Below are positions 61,101 through 64,000 of a stretch of DNA of 64,000 bases, piece after piece. The stretch's first letter is position 1. Each line of letters begins with the position of its first letter. Origin of the DNA: Yponomeuta sedellus (Eukaryota > Arthropoda > Insecta > Lepidoptera > Yponomeutidae); the NCBI GenBank assembly GCA_934045075.1, contig OW203751.1, positions 2,615,822-2,679,821 of the forward strand, written 5' to 3'. The notes beneath the pieces were generated by a model, which worked only from the letters and a program-made list of their open reading frames with translations, made no database searches and was not told where the DNA came from. The position numbers were made by a program, and so were the translations under genes.

Positions 61101-62067
61101 TAGCAAAGGAATTTTAACTTTTTAATGCTATTATGGATTTCCGCAAAGTAACGCCTGATTCTATACAAAAAAAGATATTCATAATATTTTCAATAAAATA
61201 AAGGATTATAATACTGCTTTCAGCCATTTTGACTGAAACACCAATCACCGCGCGTGACGTCACGCTTAGGTTAACATTGGAAGACTTCACCCGTTCTTTG
61301 TTGTGACTACTAGTGATTACGATGTTTGTTTACCTGGGCGTGACGTCAGACGACGACTTTTTTCAGATTTTTGACAGATTCGACGCCATGACACTGCGAG
61401 GTGTTTTTCCACAGAATTAAAATAATTTAAAAAATACTTTAACCTAACGAACTTAACTTTCTTCTTTTTCAGGCTATATTAGTCCACTGCTGGACATAGC
61501 CCTCCCCTAATGAGCGCCACAGCGCAAGGTTGTGCCATCATTAGGGGGGGGCGGGAATGCCCATAATCCCCACGCTGGGCATGCGGTTTGGGGATCGCAG
61601 TTTGGTGGAATTGTACTGCAGGGGTCTGCTGCCCACCCCACGGTTTGTGTCCGTTAGACGCCATTTGGGTTGCTGCTATTCTCTAGGCCGACACCACACG
61701 GCATACTTTACTTTACTTTAGTTCTGTTATATGGTTTTTTTTTTGTAAATAGTAAATGTCCAAACATTATGGAAGAGAACTTAAAAATCTTTCGTCATGC
61801 CTATAAGAGAACAAGGTAGACATATAATTTACCATACATACGAAAACGGAGTACGTAAATACTATATTTCTAACCTGAGAAGCGATGGTATCGTATGGCA
61901 CATCAGAATTATTGTATTCCCAGCCGTGCTTGCAGGCCACAACCGTCCACTCGTCGTCCGGAGTAGTGCGGCCGGCCGCCAACGCCGCGCCGAAGTCCGC
62001 GCTGTACTGCGAGCAGCGCGAGTGGGAGTAGGGGCCGTTGACCTCGGGCGGGATCGCGAGTTGACGC
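36981..62067 (-). CDS. Transporter gene A: SLC22-like organic cation transporter, exons 2-12 (first exon outside window)
   Basis: Join, minus strand: 61875-62067, 59978-60107, 58154-58282, 56587-56779, 55302-55407, 52762-52893, 52065-52183, 51309-51388, 48825-49000, 38419-38591, 36981-37194. 1,645 nt, about 548 codons, all phases compatible and no internal stops. Predicted 12-TM carrier: extracellular loop, ADKYGR loop after TM2, CRFLVG, PESARWL after TM6, LDRWGRRW after TM8, ELLPTVVRAQG after TM10, LFLPET after TM12. These are the positions expected for SLC22 proteins. A basic/serine-rich tail of about 70 residues (RKPSADEDEDP to RRRNVGAENVV) is longer than usual. The first coding exon (TM1) is not between 62068 and 64000. 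Introns are loaded with transposons, including a complete errantivirus-type element. Tandem arrays abut exons 2, 3, 5, 11 and 12. Substrate unknown. Confidence 0.9.
37724..38097 (-). mobile_element. Short non-autonomous Helitron
   Basis: On the minus strand it starts TCTAAAATAACATTCAAAG and ends gagcaaaagCTAG. Same family as 51404-51747 and 52441-52743 (shared caacccctaagggggcgaa). Lies in the last intron of gene A. Confidence 0.75.
38419..38591 (-). CDS. Gene A exon 11 (TM12 and PET motif)
   Basis: 173 bp, phase 0 in and 2 out; acceptor cccttccag, donor gtaagt. Encodes ANISQDLPLLILGVLGILGG, LCLFLPETMDTEMPQTL, GENFGKDQRFW: the conserved end of insect organic cation transporters. Confidence 0.9.
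38640..38990 (-). repeat. Minisatellite just upstream of exon 11 acceptor (38-39-bp unit, about 8 copies)
   Basis: Units of ggaataatattgggagtagg, gttgctagactttttgc. It begins about 45 bp before the acceptor of exon 38419-38591. Confidence 0.85.
39005..39062 (-). pseudogene. Orphan fragment of a transporter exon (exon 10-like)
   Basis: Minus strand reads TQGVTIIHIISSMAFILTPL, clearly related to AQGVALIHIMGYVASILAPF of exon 48825-49000. No splice sites fit, and it is cut off by the SINE at 39064. A relic of an exon or gene duplication. Confidence 0.7.
39064..39340 (-). repeat. 5S-headed SINE, interrupted near its head
   Basis: 3' end at acatcaacccattgtatgtc; the head is broken at gttgttg (39328) and seems to resume at cttaactaaagtgattg (39447). 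The 119 bases between include aaagaaacgacgtcttacca, identical to the exon 10 donor region at 48809-48828. Confidence 0.7.
39333..39592. repeat. Two diverged direct copies of a roughly 88-bp sequence
   Basis: 39333-39422 and 39503-39592 share ctcagataa, tgtcaaaatataatc and cacaaaaaatactcgct. Confidence 0.75.
39765..40014. mobile_element. MITE with three copies of its arm
   Basis: Terminal inverted repeats of about 48 bp starting tatatcgacgccttactgct. The left arm plus about 25 more bases (ttgtttcgagaaaactcgag) is repeated in direct orientation inside. 145 bp from the left LTR of the errantivirus. Confidence 0.75.
40160..40446 (+). repeat. Left LTR of the errantivirus-type element
   Basis: TGTTATATATTTG to CCCGTCTAACA; contains an AATAAA-type signal (gggaataaaat). 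Confidence 0.95.
40450..40467 (+). promoter_or_regulatory. Primer binding site
   Basis: TGGTGGCAGCGGTGGGAT, three bases after the LTR. Complementary to an 18-nt tRNA 3' end of the form ATCCCACCGCTGCCACCA; the tRNA species (a leucine tRNA is plausible) was not verified. Confidence 0.7.
40882..41874 (+). CDS. gag: gag of the errantivirus-type element
   Basis: 330 codons from the ATG at 40882. Structural polyprotein that packages the element RNA. An N-terminal Ser/Thr-rich stretch, a retrotransposon-gag core (about residues 45-220), and one zinc knuckle CRYCKNLGHTIEDC (C-X2-C-X4-H-X4-C) near residue 260. Ends at TAA 41872-41874. The pol frame is open from 41823, so the two overlap by about 50 bases. 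Confidence 0.92.
   Translation: MESQEENASGQNSKNVATQKPEQTKSRSISTPSTSSATLAPTEVSLNVLIKFIKPFDGSRDKLGAFIANCSNAYELATKTQKPILFKYILSQLEGKAESTCTIKDFDNLEQLISFLRSQFGEKKHYSHLLSEMQECKQGPAESVDQFALRVETCLSKLMTEINISNPTKRKTDVAGRMAAMEDLALHTFVTGLHPRLSQIIRCRDPDSLNAARNFAVVEEKVLAGVYRKTPPLQNSEKPKFTNRREFNNSNSNNVPTCRYCKNLGHTIEDCRKRQFNNRQQLNASSSQGRQTSSNTMPNPRRFPESERRTFTVNRSDDQGVDEVDGNLHE
41823..46529 (+). CDS. pol: pol of the errantivirus-type element (expressed by -1 frameshift from gag)
   Basis: Open from 41823 to TAG 46527-46529, frame -1 relative to gag; the first in-frame ATG is only at 42084, so expression by frameshifting is likely. Residues counted from 41937: Ser/Thr/Val repeats (1-160), protease LIDTGSS (about 203), reverse transcriptase with YLDD (about 617), RNase H with TCDAS (about 765), a 300-residue linker, integrase zinc-binding H-H-CKACQ (about 1190-1230), catalytic D, D and E (about 1260, 1320, 1355; the last two separated by 35 residues) and a C-terminal GPY region. 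No lesion seen. No perfect slippery heptamer was identified in the overlap. Confidence 0.93.
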   Translation, partial: SLRRSRRRRGRWQFTRIKFPDRYRPGNYASNSKVDTTKLTKSTNSTVSAVSTVSAVSTESTVSAVSTESAVSTKSTKLSESIELPKIMANQQGNQPRRLNRNKYTKSTESTISTVSPEFTKPSVFKSKTDIIKPTKSSVSTVSTKSAKPSEPSESTESPQRNGYIRPTNSTRSTVPTVSSKFNEPSVSTKSHSSTLRNTNTDFCFKPKGDLKIFKVNNNSEKRYLPHIIVQTSVSDKPLSFLIDTGSSVSLLKFNSMLKVPNLSDNIITIKGIDPGDETTPTLGSFMMQIFQKSKSPCLYEFHVIKNISLNHDGIIGNDFLQKFACQIDYFQGLLHIGKKSVNLNFSEPVYTIPPRTEAVIECTIANPDVTEGTILDQHISESLLVANCIVKVKENKRVNITIVNTSDKVATVHSNLNLVLEPLETISCKTLFEAHHSNVSERTRDVLSQLRISHLNSEESESLMDVCSKYSDIFHLPNETLTCTSAIEHSIETTSSNPIHTKTYRFPECHKKEVESQINKMLNQGIITPSVSPWSSPIWIVPKKLDASGQRKWRIVIDYRKLNDVTIGEIYPIPQISEILDQLGHSKYFSTLDLASGFHQIPISDADAKKTAFSVPQGHFQFSRMPFGLKNAPSTFQKLMNTCLSGLQGIKCFVYLDDIVIYSHDLPSHIENLSAVFERIRSFHLKLQPDKCEFLRKEVAYLGHVINEEGVKPNPEKTKAVTDFPTPKCPKDIKSFLGLVSYYRRFIPDFSKIAKSLTSLLKKDVPFLWQNQQQLAFETLKERLISAPVLAYPDFTKPFVLTCDASNFAISAILSQGPVGKDRPIAYASRTLNKAEINYSVTEKECLAIVYGTQVFRPYLFGQNFQIITDHKPLKWLFNCSDPSSRLVRWRLKLNEFDYEVNYRKGKTNCNADALSRYPVNPVEGNPISPPDLLNPINDNSDNPLEDPLLELPSPIPFSFDNQELLNQDPNSNLPTVEPRISTKPLSPTLDEIQLEDLVEIRDTNASPYDGIEDFGPLSLPSLPSPPNLQVPSPAESNMPQTRSNLNDGDYTTFLKSMSNKDIIPNTILKEHNENLIKTPHRIIIIPTSLDLDESNPYIPEIILNTEIKEEVLNTERELNSFLKIKYEDKVVYLMFTKVHHFDESPYPAIFETLKNVRDSIITCSKDLPVNDVAISDFKNPFDKHSYTKIYNMLTYLFHNSKIGIHVYLNKTIYPSLSERPKIIRENHDIPIAGHLGSTRMYHRIREQYYWKAMRSDIEEYVKKCKACQENKALRKLNRAPMEITTTSTAPFQRVALDIVGPLPESGPAKLKYILTLQDDLTKFSVAYPIRSTTAEETSDCLIHFISLFGIPKSILTDQGTNFTADLFKVTCKFLKIKQLWSSPYHPQTQGALERSHSTLKEYLKSFANDAQDNWPTYVYTAMLTYNTTVHTTTKFTPYELIFGHKPLIPNSLYESSPDTTYPDYLKMLQHKFKYTREKALENIQKSKESSKSYYDSRARDPPRYKPGDYVYLKNHLRLRKALSPVWKGPYKIIRVNNNHTATLLINRRHVTHHFDQFKPATITPTN
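46618..48424 (+). CDS. env: env of the errantivirus-type element, probable spliced exon
   Basis: An acceptor ttctatttcag ends at 46617 and the frame is open from 46618 to TAA at 48422-48424; the first ATG in frame is at 46802, but the 60 upstream codons (with SSSPGIFFDRVGKL) look like the start of the mature envelope, so the signal peptide is probably spliced from an upstream exon, as in errantiviruses. Features: furin-like RSRR followed by a hydrophobic fusion-type segment and FGTLDEDD, a hallmark shared with insect errantivirus env and baculovirus F; heptad-like leucine-rich stretch after it; one membrane anchor near the end (about residues 465-485 from 46802) and a short cytoplasmic tail. 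Open; functional status untested. Confidence 0.85.
48466..48475 (+). promoter_or_regulatory. Polypurine tract
   Basis: agcggggggt immediately before the right LTR; short but correctly placed for plus-strand priming. Confidence 0.6.
48476..48762 (+). repeat. Right LTR of the errantivirus-type element
   Basis: 287 bp, one difference from the left LTR noticed (a48672 versus c40356). Confidence 0.95.
48825..49000 (-). CDS. Gene A exon 10 (TM10-TM11)
   Basis: 176 bp, phase 1 in and 0 out; acceptor cttcccag, donor gtaaga. Encodes GPSASLAILGRFAVNISYNI, ELLPTVVRAQG and ASILAPFVVYL. The errantivirus right LTR lies only 62 bp past the donor. Confidence 0.92.
49038..49265 (-). repeat. tRNA-headed SINE, second family
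   Basis: Full copy, matching 1660-1895; head ctcggtggcgcagcggtttg at the high-coordinate end. It starts only 38 bp upstream of the exon 10 acceptor. Confidence 0.85.
49456..49796. mobile_element. MITE with TA target duplication, sister of 19891
   Basis: 341 bp, ends cagtactacaca / tgtgtagcactg, TA on both sides; strong similarity throughout to 19891-20230. Confidence 0.8.
49976..50060. repeat. (CA)n microsatellite
   Basis: Mostly ca repeats with ct interruptions and a leading gcgcgcacgcgcgc stretch. Confidence 0.9.
50061..51300. other. Intron of gene A, no gene seen
   Basis: Unassigned AT-rich sequence with poly(T) and poly(A) runs. No exon recognised. Confidence 0.4.
51309..51388 (-). CDS. 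Gene A exon 9 (loop and TM9)
   Basis: 80 bp, phase 2 in and 1 out; acceptor gtatttcag, donor gtaagt. Encodes WGRRWLACGSMVVSGVFSLL then ATAVPV. Confidence 0.88.
51404..51747 (+). mobile_element. Short non-autonomous Helitron
   Basis: TCTATATAAATAAAATTCAA to ggcaaaagCTAG, inserted between A and T as Helitrons do. It sits 13 bp from the exon 9 acceptor. Confidence 0.8.
51775..52018 (-). repeat. 5S-headed SINE, head truncated
   Basis: 3' end atcaacccttgtatgtcccc at the low-coordinate side; ends in cacggtcacccatcctgc. Confidence 0.8.
52065..52183 (-). CDS. Gene A exon 8 (TM8)
   Basis: 119 bp, phase 0 in and 2 out; acceptor atccccag, donor gtgagg. Encodes VFDGHVRNVGSLGLDIFLTF and TELPADTFLTAVLDR. 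Confidence 0.9.
52290..52743. mobile_element. Two Helitron-like fragments joined head to tail
   Basis: 52290-52440 is a minus-oriented copy of the 5137/56893 family; 52441-52743 is the family of 51404, ending ggcaaaagTTAG (CTAG mutated), 19 bp from exon 7's donor. Confidence 0.65.
52762..52893 (-). CDS. Gene A exon 7 (cytosolic loop and start of TM7)
   Basis: 132 bp, phase 0 in and out; acceptor gtcccccag, donor gtgagt. Encodes ESSLKTIKESQAEDRTYSVL, DLFRTPRLRRNAIL and LIVIWMAISL. Confidence 0.9.
52950..53580 (+). repeat. 5S-headed SINE split by a nested SINE
   Basis: Left part 52950-53023 (second head subfamily, ggatcgctcgtagtgccggc), right part from 53309 (aaccgtctatgactaacgct) to gggttgatgatgatgatgat. 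Interrupted at gaggatgggta. Confidence 0.8.
53035..53297 (-). repeat. tRNA-headed SINE, third family, nested, complete
   Basis: 263 bp, flanked by the 11-bp direct repeat gaggatgggta (53024-53034, 53298-53308). In sense: head gagcggtggtagcggagcgg, GGGTTCGAACCCC, body, and a ctaactaactaac tail. Confidence 0.9.
53588..53937 (-). repeat. 5S-headed SINE, full-length minus copy
   Basis: In sense begins ccgagtgattgataccaatc, ttaagcaataacaggcgcgg; 3' end gggttaat at 53588. Confidence 0.82.
53938..54152 (+). repeat. RTE-tailed SINE-like repeat
   Basis: From gagccaacacaaactcttcc to cagcagtggactagtatagc; followed by a short (GAC)n run at 54153-54170. Confidence 0.75.
54205..54420 (-). repeat. 5S-headed SINE, 3' half
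   Basis: gatatcaacccttgtatgtc to cattacatgacagccggcac; the head is absent. Confidence 0.78.
54590..54800 (-). repeat. RTE-tailed SINE-like repeat
   Basis: ggctatattagtccactgct to gacacccgcgggaagaattt. It is flanked by related AT-rich text (attaaattcgtag at 54437 and 54832) in direct repeat, suggesting a larger duplicated flank. Confidence 0.75.
55096..55276 (+). mobile_element. Short non-autonomous Helitron (181 bp)
   Basis: TCTATAATATAAAAATTAC to gggtcagCTAG; lacks the piggyBac-like insert present in 32680-32937. 25 bp from exon 6's donor. Confidence 0.78.
55302..55407 (-). CDS. Gene A exon 6 (cytosolic loop after TM6)
   Basis: 106 bp, phase 2 in and 0 out; acceptor attttccag, donor gtgaga. 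Encodes WLVSQGKIDKALTIMKKFER and INNTKIPEKVLSDFT, completing the PESAR/WL motif. Confidence 0.92.
55470..55685 (-). repeat. RTE-tailed SINE-like repeat
   Basis: ggctatattagtctactgct to acacccgcgggaagaatg. Confidence 0.75.
55880..56098 (-). repeat. 5S-headed SINE, 3' half
   Basis: atgatatcacccctttgtat to cattacatgacagtcggacg. Confidence 0.75.
56170..56586 (-). repeat. Tandem copies of the 3' end of gene A exon 5 plus its donor
   Basis: Three copies precede the true exon end: about 56178-56262 (diverged, reads TNDWRYFALLTYAP then LALATPWVV), 56313-56400 (donor gtgagt, reads FALMTSAPFVLALATPWVVP) and 56443-56530 (donor gtgact, reads FAFMTSVPFVLALATPWLVP). The period is about 130-145 bp including the intron segment taccacggcccgcgttc. 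None has an upstream acceptor. Confidence 0.88.
56587..56779 (-). CDS. Gene A exon 5 (TM5-TM6)
   Basis: 193 bp, phase 1 in and 2 out; acceptor ctccccag, donor gtgagt. Encodes VLEYVGPKWRTFVANMSIAL, then NDWRHFALMTSAP and VVPESAR. In gene B the first 119 bp form a separate exon. Confidence 0.92.
56893..57106 (+). mobile_element. Short Helitron-like element
   Basis: cacactaatattataaaggc to gtcgcggggcacagg; matches 5137-5388. The CTAG end is lost. Confidence 0.65.
57150..57305 (+). mobile_element. RTE-type retrotransposon 3' end
   Basis: Reads RRPPTRWNSDQRNTAGRCWM, RQAEDRALWRSLGEGY then VQQW and a short tail; ends in gaagaagataga. Confidence 0.8.
57307..57760. other. Intron of gene A, no gene seen
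   Basis: Unassigned; contains a short acacacac run near 57386. Confidence 0.4.
57762..58118 (-). repeat. 5S-headed SINE, second head subfamily
   Basis: In sense: cgaattgcttgtcgccctgg, ctgagtgatctgaaatgatc, ttaagcaacataaggcgcgt, gcatggatgggtgaccgtct. Ends 30 bp before exon 4. Confidence 0.8.
58154..58282 (-). CDS. Gene A exon 4 (TM3-TM4)
   Basis: 129 bp, phase 1 in and 1 out; acceptor ctaaccag, donor gtaaga. Encodes TNMMGFIAGVGTAFCNSFWA and CRFLVGFAFDNCFTMMYIL. Confidence 0.92.
58345..58765 (-). mobile_element. CR1/Jockey-like 3'UTR fragment interrupted by a tRNA-core SINE (58366-58530)
   Basis: The 3'UTR end (gaaatgaaatgaaaag) and the continuation from gatttattcaacgtagcgcg to the ccagacatcattgtcatcta stretch flank an antisense SINE core (ccatgccgggattcgtaccc). 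Confidence 0.7.
58770..59047 (-). repeat. 5S-headed SINE interrupted by an RTE 3' end
   Basis: In sense: gcgctcgtggcctagtcgaa, ccgagtgattggaatgaatc, ttaagcaactacaggcgcgg. Interrupted at accgcgcc. Confidence 0.85.
58862..58968 (-). mobile_element. RTE 3' end, 107-bp 5'-truncated insertion
   Basis: Flanked by the 8-bp direct repeat accgcgcc (58854-58861, 58969-58976). Minus strand encodes the degraded RTE C-terminus and ends in gaagaag. Confidence 0.85.
59165..59977 (-). repeat. Minisatellite of the exon 3 splice-donor region (about 65-70-bp unit, about 12 copies)
   Basis: Each unit contains, on the minus strand, gtgagttaatggac, the same sequence that forms the true donor of exon 3 at 59964-59977. 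Most copies keep GTGAGT. The rest of the unit is acacctgccaaaagatggtg and a ctaggagctagg-type stretch. Confidence 0.9.
59978..60107 (-). CDS. Gene A exon 3 (TM2 and MFS signature loop)
   Basis: 130 bp, phase 0 in and 1 out; acceptor ctccccgcag, donor gtgagt. Encodes LDWVCERDNLAATAQAIFFC and FGWIADKYGRIPALV. Confidence 0.93.
60205..60595 (-). mobile_element. CR1/Jockey-like non-LTR 3' end
   Basis: Minus copy of 4552-4935: 3'UTR then the C-terminal reading with IRFYSKIPEDILSLP-like text and a stop. Ends in atgaaatgaaatgaaatgg. Confidence 0.75.
60915..61160 (+). repeat. Small repeat with hammerhead-like core, copy 2
   Basis: CTGAGGA at 60939-60945, stem GCCTC/GAGGC, GAAACGCGTC to 60972; here the stem III side is the palindrome ACGCGT. 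The MITE copy at 33280 shows the empty site (tttagttttatataat). Confidence 0.65.
61463..61712 (-). repeat. RTE-tailed SINE-like repeat
   Basis: ggctatattagtccactgct to ctctaggccgacaccacacg. Confidence 0.75.
61875..62067 (-). CDS. Gene A exon 2 (extracellular loop)
   Basis: 193 bp, phase 2 in and 0 out; acceptor ctccctag, donor gttaga. Encodes RQLAIPPEVNGPYSHSRCSQ, an alanine-rich stretch, then VVACKHGWEYNNSDVPYDTI. Counterpart of gene B exon 2 with a GC-rich, more diverged middle (AALAAGRTTPDDE). Confidence 0.9.
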
Positions 62068-62084
62068 CTAGGGAGAGAAAAAGG

Positions 62085-62950
62085 TACGATCATTATTTTG
62101 GGGCTTGGAAAGCTGTCCAATGATTTTGGGGCTTGAAAAAATGTTGAGTAATTTTGGGGCTTGGAAAAATGTTGAGTAATTTTGGGGCTTGGAAAAGTGT
62201 TGAATAAAATTGGGGCTTGATAAACTTTTGAATAATTTTGGGGCTAGGAAATGTGTTGAGTAATTTTGGAGCTTGGAAAACTGTTGAATAATTTTGGGGC
62301 TTGGAAATCTGTTGAATAACTTTGGGGCCTGGAAAACTGTTGAATAATTTTGAGCCTTGGGAAACTGTTGCTAAAGCAACAGTTTCCCAAGTTTTGGGGC
62401 TTGCAAAACTTTTGAACAATTTTGAGGCTTGTAAAACTGTTCAGTAATTTTGGGGCATGGAAAACTATTGCTTAATTTTAGGGCCTGGAAAACTGTTCAA
62501 TAATTTTGGGGTCTAGAAAACTGTTGAATAATTTTGGGGCTTGGAAATCTGTTGAATAACTTTGGGGCCTGGAAAACTGTTGAATAATTTTGAGCCTTGG
62601 GAAACTGTTGCTTCATTTTGGGGCTTGCAAACCTTTTGAACAATTTTGAGGCTTTTAAAACTGTTCAGTAATTTTGGGGCATGGAAAACTATTGCTTAAT
62701 TTTAGGGCCTGGAAAACTGTTCAATAATTTTGGGGCTTGGAAAACTTTTGAGTCTTGATAACTCATTGTGCTCAATAAATCTTCAATAAGGGCGCATCTG
62801 AAACGGTTTGCCAATTTAGACCAGCTTGGCACCTGGCTTACCTAGAAGAAATTGACCCAAATTTGACCGCCGATTGAGTAATTTTGGGGCTTGGAAAACT
62901 GTTGAATAATTTTGGGTTTGAAAACTGTTGAATAATTTTTAGGACTGGAA
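62085..62950 (-). repeat. Minisatellite just upstream of exon 2 (about 27-30-bp unit, with a roughly 240-bp higher-order repeat)
   Basis: Units of ttttggggcttggaaaactg, ttgaataa. A block starting at 62281 is repeated at 62521. Contains a 17-bp perfect hairpin at 62356-62391. Begins about 20 bp before the exon 2 acceptor. Confidence 0.9.
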
Positions 62951-63204
62951 CCTTTAAAACTGCAACCTTTAATTTAAACTAGCCGCTACCCACACTACGA
63001 CTCTATTGGCGAAGAAATTTTAATAGGTATGTATTTTCCAGGGATTAAAAGTAGTTTGTGTGCTAGTCTAGACTAGACATAGAGATGTATTTGCCAAAAT
63101 TCATCCCAAGCCTCTCAGCCGTTCAAGCGTGATGGTGTAAAAATTTTATTTTCTTACAATATTATTAAGATTCAACTTCATGAACATGAATAAAACATGT
63201 TTAT
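62951..63204. other. Intron of gene A, no gene seen
   Basis: Unassigned; aactagccgctacccacact near 62978 resembles a Helitron end. Confidence 0.35.
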
Positions 63205-63542
63205 ACTATTTTTATTTTAATGCACTAACCCGTGCTAAGGAACAAATTTAAAAACCTATTAGAGGCTAAAAATTTCACCCATGCCGGGATTTGAACCCGC
63301 AACCTCTGGCTATCCGTGCCAGCGCTCTAACAATTGAGCCAATGGGCGACTCACGGCATCAGTGAAATTTCGAACCTCTTTACACTATTCTCTGTATTAC
63401 GTACAGGCAGCGACATCTGACTTAAGCAAATTGCATTACTTACAGCCCCGACTACTTACTTTGCAGTTAGGTTTAACAACGGAACGATATCACTGTACCC
63501 ACATGCATGCCTCACATTTTTAGCCTCTAATAGGTTTTTAAA
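63205..63542. repeat. tRNA-core SINE, leader plus inverted core
   Basis: Leader taatgcactaacccgtgcta (plus), core antisense, and at the far side an inverted partner atttttagcctctaatagg. Both arms lack one t (cctattagagg / cctctaatagg), a private deletion. Confidence 0.8.
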
Positions 63543-63654
63543 TGAATAAAACAGATGAAAACGCTGTGGAGATGACGTCAAAGAAACGAGGGGCATGTAA
63601 CTACAAACTATATCTCGATTCAAACGATATTTAATTTTTGCGCGCAAAGTATGC

Positions 63655-63685
63655 ATACATGCATGCATGCATGCATGCATGCATG
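63655..63685. repeat. (GCAT)n microsatellite
   Basis: atgcatgcatgcatgcatgc run. Confidence 0.9.
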
Positions 63686-63689
63686 GACA

Positions 63690-64000
63690 CACACACACTG
63701 AAACAAATATAACCCTCCTTCTCGCGCAGTCTGCTAAAACGGCGAAGGAGTTTAAATTTAAAATCGCTGTTAATTAGTTAATAGGCAAGTAAACCTTTGA
63801 CACGCCTCGGTAGCGGTCACTTCCCACGAGCCATATAATATTTCCGACAAGCCAAAGGAATGTCAGTTAAAAGCCTGACCGACGTCGGAAGTTAAATATA
63901 TCCGGTTCAAGTTAAACGCCTAACTAGACGCTCGATTAGAGCGGACCTTGGTGGGAATTTGCACGAATTCGTACGCGCCCGCCTCCAAGCTTCAATGATC
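63690..64000. other. End of window, no gene seen
   Basis: Gene A's first exon is expected further right; no DFDD/VGEFG-like coding text was found here on the minus strand. Confidence 0.4.

Larger units (their letters stand above)
60826..61805. mobile_element. Degraded relative of the CRE-containing MITE, with two insertions
   Basis: Shares gatattagggagagctacat, cagccattttgactg, gcgtgacgtcacgcttagg with 33280-33726. Interrupted by the hammerhead-motif repeat (60915-61160) and an RTE-tailed repeat (61463-61712). Confidence 0.6.

Noticed and set aside
61797..62123. 108-codon plus-strand frame rich in Arg/Ala
   Set aside because: Antisense of gene A exon 2.

Overview
The window looks like moth or butterfly (lepidopteran) nuclear DNA. 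It is intron-rich, and on the minus strand it carries small exons of two paralogous SLC22-type (organic cation transporter-like) membrane carriers. The rest is a dense mixture of insect repeats: tRNA-headed SINEs, a SINE with a 5S-rRNA-like head, RTE and CR1/Jockey-like non-LTR ends, short Helitrons ending in CTAG, TIR/MITE elements, mariner, and one young errantivirus-type LTR retroelement. All family names come from reading motifs and translated residues; nothing was searched. The species is not determined.

Layout. Transporter gene B (minus strand, 5' part only) occupies 616-10017: five exons with matching phases cover the start codon through about TM6, and the gene then runs off the left edge. 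From about 10.1 to 35.7 kb I see no host gene. This stretch holds SINEs, Harbinger-like MITEs, a long-TIR element, a decayed DDE transposase and a near-perfect 4,504-bp tandem duplication (22646-27149 and 27150-31653), each unit carrying the same dead mariner. Transporter gene A (minus strand) spans 36981-62067: eleven exons cover everything except the first coding exon, which must lie beyond 64,000. Its 9.8-kb penultimate-side intron (38592-48824) holds a complete gag-pol-env element (40160-48762) with 287-bp LTRs differing at one base.

How it fits together. Genes A and B are tandem, same-strand paralogues with identical exon borders for several exons (130-bp and 129-bp exons in both), so they arose by gene duplication. 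Gene A has an odd feature: tandem arrays sit against the borders of five of its exons, and three of these arrays include copies of the exon end or splice donor. The transposable elements are nested repeatedly, and several insertions can be ordered from target-site duplications or from paralogous empty sites inside the window.

Most interesting items: the 5S-headed SINE family; exon-border tandem arrays in gene A; the young errantivirus with a spliced, F-like envelope; foldback SINE copies whose two arms share private variants; a small repeat with a hammerhead-like core; a solo LTR with a textbook heat-shock element upstream of its TATA box; and the 4.5-kb duplication, which may be real or an assembly artefact.
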